Below, piece by piece: positions 8,274-16,662 of a DNA stretch of 64,000 nt (the stretch's first letter is position 1; each line of letters starts with the position of its first letter). This DNA comes from Pseudescherichia sp031998825 (GTDB taxonomy: Bacteria; Pseudomonadota; Gammaproteobacteria; Enterobacterales; Enterobacteriaceae). The notes beneath the pieces are model-generated. The model had not been told where the DNA came from and made no database searches. It saw nothing but the letters and a program-made list of their open reading frames with translations. The stretch covers positions 1-64,000 of the forward strand of contig NZ_DAMACX010000012.1 of NCBI RefSeq assembly GCF_031998825.1. Direction: 5' to 3'. Position numbers and translations under genes: made by a program.

Positions 8274-9844
8274 TGCGGCTCTGCGCCCGCTGACGCCTGA
8301 TTCAATATCCCCGGCAGCGTAAAGCTGGACTGACCAAACGCCTCGGCGGGGGAGAAAGCACTCAGCGGCATTACGCCATAGCGCGTCTCTGCAAGCTCCT
8401 CATGGGCAACCGCCGGGTAGCTTTGCGCCATGCGCTGCTCGTGAGCGAGCTGCTGCTCCTGCTGGCGGGCTTTCTCCTGCAGATAGCCCACCAGGCTAAT
8501 CTGGTACTTGCGGATGTTTTCCACGTAGGCGTAGGCCTCATGGCCGCGGGCGTAGCCGTAGGTCAGCCTGCTGTACCAGGCTTTCTGGCTAAGCAGCGGC
8601 AGGCGCTGCTTTACGTCAGACCAGCTATCCGGATTGCCTTTGGTCTTCGCCGTCAGGGCGCGGGCATCAAGCATATGGGCATAGCCCATGTTGTAGGCCG
8701 CCAGCGCAAACCAGATCCGCTCCTCTTCGGGTACGCTCTCAGGTACTCGAGCCATCATATCCTGCAGATAGCGCGCCCCGCCGCTGATGCTCTGTTCGGC
8801 GTCGGTGCGATCGGTCAGGCCCAGGCTCTGGGCAGTATTTTTGGTCAGCATCATCAGGCCGCGCACGCCGGTGGGGGAGGTGGCCTGGGTATCCCAGTGG
8901 GACTCCTGATAAGAAATAGCTGCAAGCAGACGCCAGTCAATCTTCTGGGCGTACTTCTCAAACAGCGGACGCAGGTCAGGCAAGACGTTGTCAATGGCGC
9001 GCAGGAAGGCGCGGGTGTCTACGTAGTCAAACCCCTTGCCGTGGCCGAGATACTTCTCCTCAAGGCGCGCCAGGGTGCCGTCCTCGTTAATCACGTTGAA
9101 GAAGTCCAGCATGGCGGCGGAGAGGGCATTATCGCTATCCTTCTGGCTAAACCACGCCACCGGCTGCTCATCGGTGATATCCAACGCCACCGCCAGCTCG
9201 GGGTGCACGCGCTGGAACAGGCTAATGGCCACGGAGTCGGCGATGGTATAGGCCAGCTTGCCCTGGGCAACCTGCAAAAGCAGATCGTTAGTGCCCAGCT
9301 TCTCATCCACCTTCCAGCTCAGCTCCGGATACTTCTTCTCCTTCAGCGCCTGCAAATCGTTGATAGCAACGTGCCCCGGCGCGACGGTCAGTTGAGCGTC
9401 GGTCACCGTCGCCAGCGTGCGCGGGCGCAGGCTGCCTACCCGGTAGACCAGCTGCTGGGAGACCGAATAGTAAACCGGCCCGCTCTGGTAGTGCTTAATG
9501 CGTTCGTTGTTATAGACCAGCCCGGCCGCCAGCATATCGGCATTGTCGTTATCGAGATCGTCAAACAGCTGGTTGATATTCTGCCGCACGGTAACGCGCA
9601 GCTTAACTCCGAGGTAGTTAGCAAACTGTTCGGCCAGCTCGTAATCGAGGCCGGTGGGCTTATCGCTGGTGGCGTTCCAGGTGAGCGGAGAGACCAGGGT
9701 GCTGACGCGCAGCTCGCCGCGCGCCTGGATAGCGGCGATGCGGTTTTCGGCTTTACCCGACCAGGGGATAGAGGGCCACAGGGCTGCTGCCAGCAGCAGG
9801 GTGACAATGCCGATAAGCAGATAATTAAACTTTAATTTTCTCAA
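8270..9844 (-). CDS. mltF: Membrane-bound lytic murein transglycosylase F
   Basis: Cleaves peptidoglycan glycan strands with formation of 1,6-anhydromuramic acid. The N-terminal anchor is KFNYLLIGIVTLLLAAALWP. A periplasmic-binding-protein-like domain (about residues 45-265) follows, then a family 1E lytic transglycosylase domain with catalytic Glu in AAISYQESHWD and the GLMMLT and AYNMGYAH motifs. I chose the TTG at 9844 (RKLKFNYLL) because it aligns with the family N-terminus and gives 524 residues. The open frame extends another 36 codons upstream without family support. Confidence 0.93.
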   Translation of the reverse strand: MRKLKFNYLLIGIVTLLLAAALWPSIPWSGKAENRIAAIQARGELRVSTLVSPLTWNATSDKPTGLDYELAEQFANYLGVKLRVTVRQNINQLFDDLDNDNADMLAAGLVYNNERIKHYQSGPVYYSVSQQLVYRVGSLRPRTLATVTDAQLTVAPGHVAINDLQALKEKKYPELSWKVDEKLGTNDLLLQVAQGKLAYTIADSVAISLFQRVHPELAVALDITDEQPVAWFSQKDSDNALSAAMLDFFNVINEDGTLARLEEKYLGHGKGFDYVDTRAFLRAIDNVLPDLRPLFEKYAQKIDWRLLAAISYQESHWDTQATSPTGVRGLMMLTKNTAQSLGLTDRTDAEQSISGGARYLQDMMARVPESVPEEERIWFALAAYNMGYAHMLDARALTAKTKGNPDSWSDVKQRLPLLSQKAWYSRLTYGYARGHEAYAYVENIRKYQISLVGYLQEKARQQEQQLAHEQRMAQSYPAVAHEELAETRYGVMPLSAFSPAEAFGQSSFTLPGILNQASAGAEPH

Positions 9845-9889
9845 TGAGTTAATTCTCTGCGTCGCCTGACGCCTCAGTCTGCCGTCATT

Positions 9890-9895
9890 ATTATA
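9890..9895 (-). promoter_or_regulatory. mltF -10 element
   Basis: A minus-strand TATAAT 45 bases upstream of the TTG start of mltF. Its -35 (TCACTT at 17 bases) is poor. Its position upstream of the TTG but inside the longer open frame supports the shorter start. Confidence 0.4.
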
Positions 9896-10008
9896 GAAAA
9901 GCGTTTGTCCGGAAGTGAGCGGCATTTTGCTTAAGATTGCGGGACTTAGCAACTTATTAGAGAATTAGGTAACATCTATTGTTAAAAAATGCGGGCAATT
10001 TTATTTCC

Positions 10009-10047
10009 ACGCAAACGGTTTCGTCGGCGCGCAGGATTCTCTATAAT
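10009..10047 (+). promoter_or_regulatory. purL promoter with PurR operator
   Basis: ACGCAAACGGTTTCGT at 10009-10024 is an excellent match to the PurR operator, with the central CG and flanking half-sites. A TATAAT at 10042-10047 follows with a -35 region inside the operator. PurR with hypoxanthine or guanine would therefore occlude RNA polymerase. This agrees with known purL repression in enterobacteria. Confidence 0.88.
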
Positions 10048-10110
10048 GACGCCCGTTTTCCCCCTGGCGCATTCTTACAGCGTCATCGACGCGCTAAAGA
10101 CGAGAGACTT

Positions 10111-13100
10111 ATGATGGAAATTCTGCGTGGTTCGCCTGCACTGTCTGCATTCCGTATCAACAAACTGCTGGCACGCTTTCAGGCAGCCGCCCTCCCGGTA
10201 AGCAACATTTACGCTGAGTATGTCCATTTTGCTGACCTCAACGCTCCTCTAAATGCCGATGAACACGCCCAGCTCGGCCGCTTGCTCACCTACGGCCCGC
10301 GCCTGAGCAGCCACGCCCCCACTGGCAAACTGCTGCTGGTCACGCCGCGTCCGGGGACCATCTCTCCCTGGTCTTCAAAAGCGACGGACATTGCCCACAA
10401 CTGTGGCCTGACGCAGATCGCCCGCCTTGAGCGCGGCGTCGCTTACTACGTTGAGGCGTCGACCCTGAGCGCAGAGCAGTGGCAGGCGGTGGCCGCCGAG
10501 CTCTATGACCGTATGATGGAGACGACCTTTGACGCGCTGGAAGAGGCTGAGAAACTCTTTGCCCACCATCAGCCCGCGCCGGTAGCAAGCGTAGACATGC
10601 TGGGGCAGGGACGTGATGCGCTGGTAGAGGCTAACCAGCGTCTGGGCCTCGCGCTGGCGGAAGACGAAATTGATTACCTGTTCGATGCCTTCACCACCCT
10701 CGGGCGTAACCCGAACGACATCGAGCTGTACATGTTCGCCCAGGCGAACTCCGAGCACTGCCGCCACAAAATCTTCAACGCCGACTGGGTGATCGACGGC
10801 GAGCAGCAGCCGAAGTCGCTGTTTAAAATGATCAAAAACACCTTTGAGAAGACCCCGGATCACGTGCTGTCTGCCTATAAAGACAATGCCGCGGTGATGG
10901 AAGGCTCAGAGGTGGGGCGCTTCTTCGCCGATAGCGAAGCAGGCCGCTACGATTTCCATCAGGAGCCTACCCATATCCTGATGAAGGTCGAGACCCACAA
11001 CCACCCGACGGCAATCTCGCCGTGGCCGGGCGCGGCAACCGGCTCCGGCGGTGAGATCCGTGACGAAGGCGCAACCGGACGCGGCGCGAAGCCGAAAGCG
11101 GGCCTGGTGGGCTTCTCGGTCTCTAACCTGCGTATTCCTGGCTTTGAGCAGCCGTGGGAAGAGGATTTCGGCAAGCCGGATCGTATCGTTACCGCGCTGG
11201 ATATCATGACCGACGGCCCGCTGGGCGGCGCGGCGTTCAACAACGAATTTGGCCGTCCGGCGCTGACCGGTTACTTCCGTACCTACGAAGAGAAGGTCAA
11301 CAGCCACAACGGCGAAGAGCTGCGCGGCTACCACAAGCCGATCATGCTGGCGGGCGGTATCGGGAACATTCGTGCTGACCACGTGCAGAAGGGCGAGATC
11401 ACCGTCGGCGCGAAGCTGGTGGTGCTCGGTGGCCCGGCAATGAATATCGGTCTTGGCGGCGGCGCGGCCTCGTCAATGGCCTCCGGCCAGTCCGATGCCG
11501 ACCTCGACTTTGCCTCTGTCCAGCGTGACAACCCGGAGATGGAGCGTCGTTGCCAGGAGGTGATCGACCGCTGTTGGCAGCTGGGCGATGCCAACCCCAT
11601 CCTCTTTATCCACGACGTTGGCGCGGGCGGTCTCTCTAACGCCATGCCGGAGCTGGTGAGCGACGGCGGCCGCGGTGGCCGTTTCGACCTGCGCAGCATT
11701 CTGAGCGATGAGCCGGGCATGAGCCCGCTGGAGATCTGGTGTAACGAATCGCAAGAGCGTTACGTGATGGCGGTGGCCGCTGACCAGATGGAACTGTTCG
11801 ATGCCCTCTGCCGCCGCGAACGCGCCCCGTATGCGGTGATCGGCGAAGCGACCGAGGAGCGTCACCTGAGCCTGACCGACAGCCACTTCGACAATCAGCC
11901 TATCGACCTGCCGCTGGACGTTCTGCTCGGCAAAACGCCGAAGATGACCCGCGACGTTGAATCGCTGAAAGCCGCCGGAGAAGCTTTCGACCCGCAGGGC
12001 ATTACCGTGGCCGACGCGGTTAACCGCGTGCTGCACCTGCCTGCGGTAGCGGAGAAAACCTTCCTGGTGACCATCGGCGACCGTACGGTCACCGGCATGG
12101 TCGCCCGGGATCAGATGGTTGGCCCGTGGCAGATCCCGGTCGCCAACTGTGCGGTAACCACCGCCAGCCTTGACAGCTACTACGGCGAAGCGATGTCTAT
12201 CGGGGAGCGCTCCCCGGTGGCGCTGCTGGACTTTGCCGCCTCCGCCCGCCTGGCGGTCGGTGAAGCGCTGACCAACGTGGCCGCCACGCAGATTGGCGAC
12301 ATTACACGCATCAAGCTCTCTGCAAACTGGATGGCCGCAGCCGGTCATCCGGGTGAAGATGCCGGCCTCTATGAGGCGGTGAAAGCGGTGGGCGAAGAGC
12401 TGTGCCCGGCGCTCGGCCTGACTATTCCAGTGGGTAAAGACTCTATGTCGATGAAAACCCGCTGGCAGGAGGGGAGCGAGCAGCGCGAGATGACTTCGCC
12501 GCTGTCGCTGGTGATCACCGCATTTGCCCGCGTAGAAGATGTGCGCCACACCGTGACGCCGCAGCTCTCTACCGATGCTAACGCCCTGCTGCTGATTGAT
12601 CTTGGCAAGGGCCACAACGCGCTGGGCGCGACGGCGCTGGCCCAGGTCTACCGCCAGCTGGGCGATAAACCGGCCGACGTGCGCGACGTGCATCAGCTTA
12701 AAGGCTTCTACGACGCCATGCAGGCGCTGGTGGCGGCGCGCAAGCTGCTGGCCTACCACGACCGCTCCGACGGTGGCCTGCTGGTGACCCTCGCCGAGAT
12801 GGCCTTTACCGGCCACTGCGGGATCGAAGCCGATATCGCCGCGCTGGGCAGCGATCGTCTGGCTGCGCTGTTTAACGAAGAGCTGGGGGCGGTGATTCAG
12901 GTACGCGCCGAGGATCGTGAAGCGGTGGAGAATATCCTCAGCGCCCACGGCCTGGCCGACTGTGTGCACTATCTGGGCCATGCCGTCGCCGGGGATCGCT
13001 TCGTGATTACCGCCAACGGTCAGGCGGTGTTCAGCGAAAGCCGCACCACGCTGCGTATGTGGTGGGCAGAGACCACCTGGCAGATGCAGCGCCTGCGCGA

Positions 13101-13998
13101 TAACCCGACCTGTGCCGATCAGGAGCATAACGCCAAGGCGCAGGATAACGATCCGGGCCTCAACGTGAAGCTCTCCTTCGACATCAACGAAGACGTGGCC
13201 GCACCTTACATTGCGACCGGTGCACGTCCGAAAGTGGCCGTTCTGCGTGAGCAGGGGGTTAACTCCCATGTTGAGATGGCGGCGGCCTTCCACCGTGCGG
13301 GCTTTGATGCCATTGACGTCCACATGAGCGACCTGCTGGAAGGCCGCACCACGCTGGAGAGCGCCCACGCGCTGGTGGCGTGCGGCGGCTTCTCCTACGG
13401 TGACGTGCTGGGGGCGGGCGAGGGCTGGGCGAAATCGATCCTCTTCAACGAGCGCGTACGCGACGAGTTCGAAACCTTCTTCCACCGTCCGCAGACCCTG
13501 GCGCTGGGCGTCTGTAACGGCTGCCAGATGATGTCCAACCTGCGCGAGCTGATCCCAGGCAGCGAGCTGTGGCCGCGCTTCGTGCGTAACGTTTCTGACC
13601 GCTTTGAAGCGCGCTTCAGCCTGGTCGAAGTGACGCAAAGCCCGTCGCTGCTGTTGCAGGGCATGGTCGGCTCGATGATGCCTATCGCGGTTTCCCACGG
13701 TGAAGGCCTGGTTGAAGTACGTGATGATGCGCACCTCGCCCAGCTGGAGAGCAAAGGGCTGGTGGCGCTGCGCTATGTCGATAACTTCGGGAAGGTCACC
13801 GAAACGTATCCAGCCAACCCGAACGGCTCGCCGAACGGGATCACGGCGGTGACCAGCGAAAGCGGACGCGTGACCATCATGATGCCGCACCCGGAGCGCG
13901 TATTCCGTACCGTGGCGAACTCCTGGCACCCGGAAAACTGGGGCGAGGATAGCCCGTGGATGCGTATCTTCCGTAACGCCCGTAAGCAGCTGGGTTAA
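10111..13998 (+). CDS. purL: Phosphoribosylformylglycinamidine synthase
   Basis: Fourth step of purine synthesis: FGAR + glutamine + ATP to FGAM. It is the large single-chain form, 1295 residues from ATG 10111, identical in length to E. coli PurL. The N-terminal PurS-like and linker regions are followed by two AIR-synthase-like halves (VETHNHPTAISPWPGAATGSGG, the ATP/metal loop). The C-terminal class I glutaminase domain has the nucleophile Cys in LALGVCNGCQMM and the catalytic His/Glu in MMPHPERVFR. Upstream in-frame codons overlap the promoter and PurR site, which excludes them. Confidence 0.98.
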   Translation: MMEILRGSPALSAFRINKLLARFQAAALPVSNIYAEYVHFADLNAPLNADEHAQLGRLLTYGPRLSSHAPTGKLLLVTPRPGTISPWSSKATDIAHNCGLTQIARLERGVAYYVEASTLSAEQWQAVAAELYDRMMETTFDALEEAEKLFAHHQPAPVASVDMLGQGRDALVEANQRLGLALAEDEIDYLFDAFTTLGRNPNDIELYMFAQANSEHCRHKIFNADWVIDGEQQPKSLFKMIKNTFEKTPDHVLSAYKDNAAVMEGSEVGRFFADSEAGRYDFHQEPTHILMKVETHNHPTAISPWPGAATGSGGEIRDEGATGRGAKPKAGLVGFSVSNLRIPGFEQPWEEDFGKPDRIVTALDIMTDGPLGGAAFNNEFGRPALTGYFRTYEEKVNSHNGEELRGYHKPIMLAGGIGNIRADHVQKGEITVGAKLVVLGGPAMNIGLGGGAASSMASGQSDADLDFASVQRDNPEMERRCQEVIDRCWQLGDANPILFIHDVGAGGLSNAMPELVSDGGRGGRFDLRSILSDEPGMSPLEIWCNESQERYVMAVAADQMELFDALCRRERAPYAVIGEATEERHLSLTDSHFDNQPIDLPLDVLLGKTPKMTRDVESLKAAGEAFDPQGITVADAVNRVLHLPAVAEKTFLVTIGDRTVTGMVARDQMVGPWQIPVANCAVTTASLDSYYGEAMSIGERSPVALLDFAASARLAVGEALTNVAATQIGDITRIKLSANWMAAAGHPGEDAGLYEAVKAVGEELCPALGLTIPVGKDSMSMKTRWQEGSEQREMTSPLSLVITAFARVEDVRHTVTPQLSTDANALLLIDLGKGHNALGATALAQVYRQLGDKPADVRDVHQLKGFYDAMQALVAARKLLAYHDRSDGGLLVTLAEMAFTGHCGIEADIAALGSDRLAALFNEELGAVIQVRAEDREAVENILSAHGLADCVHYLGHAVAGDRFVITANGQAVFSESRTTLRMWWAETTWQMQRLRDNPTCADQEHNAKAQDNDPGLNVKLSFDINEDVAAPYIATGARPKVAVLREQGVNSHVEMAAAFHRAGFDAIDVHMSDLLEGRTTLESAHALVACGGFSYGDVLGAGEGWAKSILFNERVRDEFETFFHRPQTLALGVCNGCQMMSNLRELIPGSELWPRFVRNVSDRFEARFSLVEVTQSPSLLLQGMVGSMMPIAVSHGEGLVEVRDDAHLAQLESKGLVALRYVDNFGKVTETYPANPNGSPNGITAVTSESGRVTIMMPHPERVFRTVANSWHPENWGEDSPWMRIFRNARKQLG

Positions 13999-14012
13999 TA
14001 GCAGCACGCCGC

Positions 14013-14125
14013 TGTCGCAAAATCCCGACAGCGGCAAAAATCAGTGTCGCCAGCTGGCGACACTTAATTTATTGATTTTAAATGACTTATTTTTGATCGC
14101 TGCGGGGTGTTGCTAATTAGCGACA
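14013..14125 (+). promoter_or_regulatory. Three GlrR (QseF) binding sites upstream of glmY
   Basis: Three copies of the GlrR consensus TGTC-N10-GACA: 14013-14030 (exact), 14045-14062 (exact, and the whole TGTCGCCAGCTGGCGACA is palindromic) and 14108-14125 (TGTT...GACA). They end about 115 bases upstream of the glmY start, the right placement for a sigma-54 activator. A TTATTGATTTTA stretch near 14069-14080 resembles an IHF half-consensus and could bend the DNA between activator and promoter. Confidence 0.88.
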
Positions 14126-14206
14126 CTTTGCTTAAAAAAAATGCAAAAATGATGCACTTCACAAAATAATAAATAGCTATATAAACAGTGAGTTATGTAT
14201 TAATAA

Positions 14207-14235
14207 TGTACATTGGCATAACTTGTGCATATAAT
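14207..14235 (+). promoter_or_regulatory. Overlapping sigma-54 and sigma-70 promoters of glmY
   Basis: TGGCATAACTTGTGCAT from 14214 has the sigma-54 invariant GG (14215-14216) and GC (14227-14228) with exactly ten bases between. A sigma-70 TATAAT at 14230-14235 with TGTACA at 14207-14212 (17-base spacing) would start at the same base, 14241. The same dual arrangement is known for E. coli glmY. Confidence 0.88.
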
Positions 14236-14240
14236 AACGC

Positions 14241-14424
14241 AGTGGCTCATTCACCTTCTTATGTCAGCCCCTTCGGGACGCGCTACATAAACCCTGGAAT
14301 GACGCACAAACAGGTGCCTGCCGTCTCACTTCTGATCATAGCGTTGCTATTTCAGGCCCGGGGCGAAACGTCGAGTAAGGCACCGCCTATTCCATGATAA
14401 TGCCGGGTTTTTACCCGGCTTTAT
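14241..14424 (+). ncRNA. glmY: GlmY small regulatory RNA
   Basis: Trans-acting RNA that sequesters RapZ and so protects GlmZ, raising glmS expression and glucosamine 6-phosphate synthesis. The 5' part, from AGTGGCTCATTCACC through a TCAGCCCCTTCGGGACGCGC hairpin, and the 3' end GGCACCGCCTATTCCATG match what is known of E. coli GlmY. The middle (about 14305-14370) is divergent. Location between purL and glrK and the upstream GlrR/sigma-54 sites confirm identity. The exact 3' end lies in the U-tract after the terminator hairpin. Confidence 0.88.
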
Positions 14425-14431
14425 TATTTTT
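14402..14431 (+). terminator. glmY intrinsic terminator
   Basis: GCCGGGTTTTTACCCGGC forms a seven-pair stem, followed by a T-rich tract (TTTATTATTTTT). It forms the 3' end of GlmY and separates it from glrK. Confidence 0.85.
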
Positions 14432-14496
14432 GGCCTTTCCCCATCCCTCATCCTCAGTTAGCATTCCGTTAAATCCTTTCTTACGAGAGCAACGCG

Positions 14497-15927
14497 TTGA
14501 AACGCTGGCCTGCATTTCCCCGCTCCCTGCGACAGCTTGTCATCATGGCGTTCTTGCTGGTTCTGCTGCCGCTGTTGGTACTGGCCTGGCAGGCGTGGCA
14601 AAGCCTGAATACGCTTAGTGCCCAGGCGGCACGCACCAACCGCACCACGCTTATCGACGCCCGTCGCAGCGAGGCGATGACCAACGCAGCGCTGGAGATG
14701 GAGCGCAGCTATCGGCAGTACTGCGTGCTTGACGATCCCACCCTGGCGCGGGTCTACCAGAGCCAGCGCAAACGCTACAGCGACATGCTTGATGCCCATG
14801 CTGACGTGCTGCCGAATGAGCGACTCTACCAGGCGCTGCGGGAGGATCTGAACGCCCTTGCCCAGCTGCAGTGTCACAACAGCGGCCCCACGCAGGCGGC
14901 CTCGACCAGCCTTGAAGCTTTCGCCGCCGCCAATACCGAGATGGTGCAGACCACCCGCAAGGTGGTGTTTAACCGCGGACAGCAGCTTCAGCAGGAGATC
15001 GCCGCCCGCGGCCAGTTCTTTGGCTGGCAGGCGCTGCTGCTGTTCCTGGTTAGCCTGGCGCTAGTGCTGCTCTTTACCCGCATGATCATCGGCCCAGTAA
15101 AAGGGATTGAACGGATGATCAACCGGCTGGGGGCAGGGCAGTCGCTGAACAGCCGGGTGGCCTTTAAGGGGCCGCGCGAGCTACGCTCTGTTGGCGAGCG
15201 CATCATCTGGCTCAGCGAGCGCCTGGCGTGGCTGGAGTCCCAGCGCCACCAGTTTCTGCGCCATATCTCCCACGAACTGAAAACCCCGCTGGCCAGCATG
15301 CGGGAAGGCACCGAGCTGCTGGCCGACGAGGTGGTGGGGCCGCTGACGGCGGAGCAAAAAGAGGTGGTGGATATTCTGGATGGCAGCAGCCGCAATCTGC
15401 AAAAGCTGATCGAGCAGCTGCTGGATTACAACCGCAAACTTGCCGATGGGGCCGTGGAGCTGGAGACCGTCGCCATTGCGCCGCTGATCGAGACGGTGAT
15501 CTCCGCTCACAGTTTACCGGCACGGGCTAAAATGATGCATACGGAGGTCGCGCTGAAGGCGGAGAGCTGTCTGGCGGAGCCGGTACTGTTACTGAGCGTG
15601 CTGGATAATCTCTACTCTAACGCGGTGCACTATGGCACTGAATCCGGTAACATTCTTATTCGTAGCTATCCGCACGGCACGCGCCTGCGGATAGACGTCG
15701 CCAATACCGGTTCGCCCATTCCGCAGGCCGAGCGTGAGATGATTTTCGAACCTTTTTATCAGGGAAGCCACCAGCGTAAAGGCGCGGTAAAAGGCAGCGG
15801 GCTGGGGCTGAGCATCGCCAGGGAGTGTATTCTGCGCATGCAGGGTGAACTGCAGCTGGTCACCAGCGACGAATCGGGCGTCTGTTTTCGCATTGAGCTG
15901 CCGCTGGCTGGATCGGATAAAAGCTAA
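14497..15927 (+). CDS. glrK: Sensor histidine kinase GlrK (QseE)
   Basis: Membrane sensor kinase that phosphorylates GlrR. Two membrane segments (about residues 14-30 and 175-195) flank a periplasmic region rich in helices, followed by a HAMP-like linker. The phospho-acceptor His is in RHISHELKTPLASMREG, and the ATP-binding N and G boxes are LDNLYSNAVHYG and GSGLGLSIA. The TTG start gives 476 residues and the conserved KRWPAFPRSLRQL N-terminus, preceded by a GAG-rich ribosome site. It begins the glrK-yfhG-glrR operon. Confidence 0.95.
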   Translation: MKRWPAFPRSLRQLVIMAFLLVLLPLLVLAWQAWQSLNTLSAQAARTNRTTLIDARRSEAMTNAALEMERSYRQYCVLDDPTLARVYQSQRKRYSDMLDAHADVLPNERLYQALREDLNALAQLQCHNSGPTQAASTSLEAFAAANTEMVQTTRKVVFNRGQQLQQEIAARGQFFGWQALLLFLVSLALVLLFTRMIIGPVKGIERMINRLGAGQSLNSRVAFKGPRELRSVGERIIWLSERLAWLESQRHQFLRHISHELKTPLASMREGTELLADEVVGPLTAEQKEVVDILDGSSRNLQKLIEQLLDYNRKLADGAVELETVAIAPLIETVISAHSLPARAKMMHTEVALKAESCLAEPVLLLSVLDNLYSNAVHYGTESGNILIRSYPHGTRLRIDVANTGSPIPQAEREMIFEPFYQGSHQRKGAVKGSGLGLSIARECILRMQGELQLVTSDESGVCFRIELPLAGSDKS

Positions 15928-15948
15928 TTGAACCTATATCAGGTAACT

Positions 15949-16662
15949 ATGTCGCATATTTTGAGTCGCGTTGTGAAAATGATTTCGCCGCATTCCGCGT
16001 TGCCTGTCGGCTTAACATGCCTGCTGCTGGCGGGCTGCGCACCGGACGCTCCCGTTAAGCCGGTTAATAAAGTTCAGGAAGAGAAGCTCCCCCAGCGTCA
16101 GCTGGCTGATTTTCTGTCAACGCCCTGCGATAACGTCTGGTCGCTGACCGGGCAGGCCGTGGAGTCGAATCCGCTCTACTGGCTGCGCGGCATGGATTGC
16201 GCGGAGCGCCTCTCACCGGTGATGGCGCGCGCCGAAGCTAAGCGCTGGCCTGATGATACCTGGCAGGCTACCTTCAAGCGCGGCATTTTGCTGGCCAATG
16301 CCAAAATCACCCCGCTGGAGAGACGCGCCTTTACCACGCGGATGGACACCCTCAGCCCACAGCTGCCGATGCAGGTCCGGACGCTGTTCCAGGTCTGGCG
16401 CGACGGCCAGGCGACGCAGCTCCAGCTGGCGGAGGAGCGCTCGCGCTATGCCAAACTCCAGCAGTCGCGGGACAGCGATCTGGAGGCGCTACGTCAGCAG
16501 CAGCAGCATCTGCGCGAGGAGCTGGAGACCACCTCGCGTAAGCTGGAAACCCTGACCGATATTGAGCGGCGGCTCTCAACACGCAAACCCGGTGGGACGG
16601 AGATCCCCGACAGCACCCGTCCGGCGCAGCCGGATGCTCAACAGGAGGATGTTAAGCCATGA
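15949..16662 (+). CDS. yfhG: Outer membrane lipoprotein YfhG (QseG)
   Basis: Lipoprotein encoded between the kinase and response regulator of the Glr system; in E. coli it interacts with the kinase and modulates signalling. The lipobox LLLAGC is near residues 25-30 after a hydrophobic signal. The C-terminal third is a predicted coiled coil (QLAEERSRYAKLQQSRDSDL onward). The ATG at 15949 gives the family length of 237 residues; an upstream TTG at 15928 would put seven extra residues before the signal. The stop overlaps glrR by 4 bases. Confidence 0.92.
   Translation: MSHILSRVVKMISPHSALPVGLTCLLLAGCAPDAPVKPVNKVQEEKLPQRQLADFLSTPCDNVWSLTGQAVESNPLYWLRGMDCAERLSPVMARAEAKRWPDDTWQATFKRGILLANAKITPLERRAFTTRMDTLSPQLPMQVRTLFQVWRDGQATQLQLAEERSRYAKLQQSRDSDLEALRQQQQHLREELETTSRKLETLTDIERRLSTRKPGGTEIPDSTRPAQPDAQQEDVKP

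Noticed and set aside
8402..9835. 477-codon open frame antisense to mltF
   Set aside because: Lies wholly within mltF, whose domains and catalytic motifs are clear; no independent evidence.
9845..9952. Longer mltF N-terminus from an upstream start at 9952
   Set aside because: The extra 36 residues contain no signal peptide, precede the normal membrane anchor and overlap a -10 element.
11473..14037. 854-codon open frame antisense to purL
   Set aside because: It mirrors the third-position GC bias of purL, has no family resemblance or ribosome site, and covers a fully conserved enzyme.
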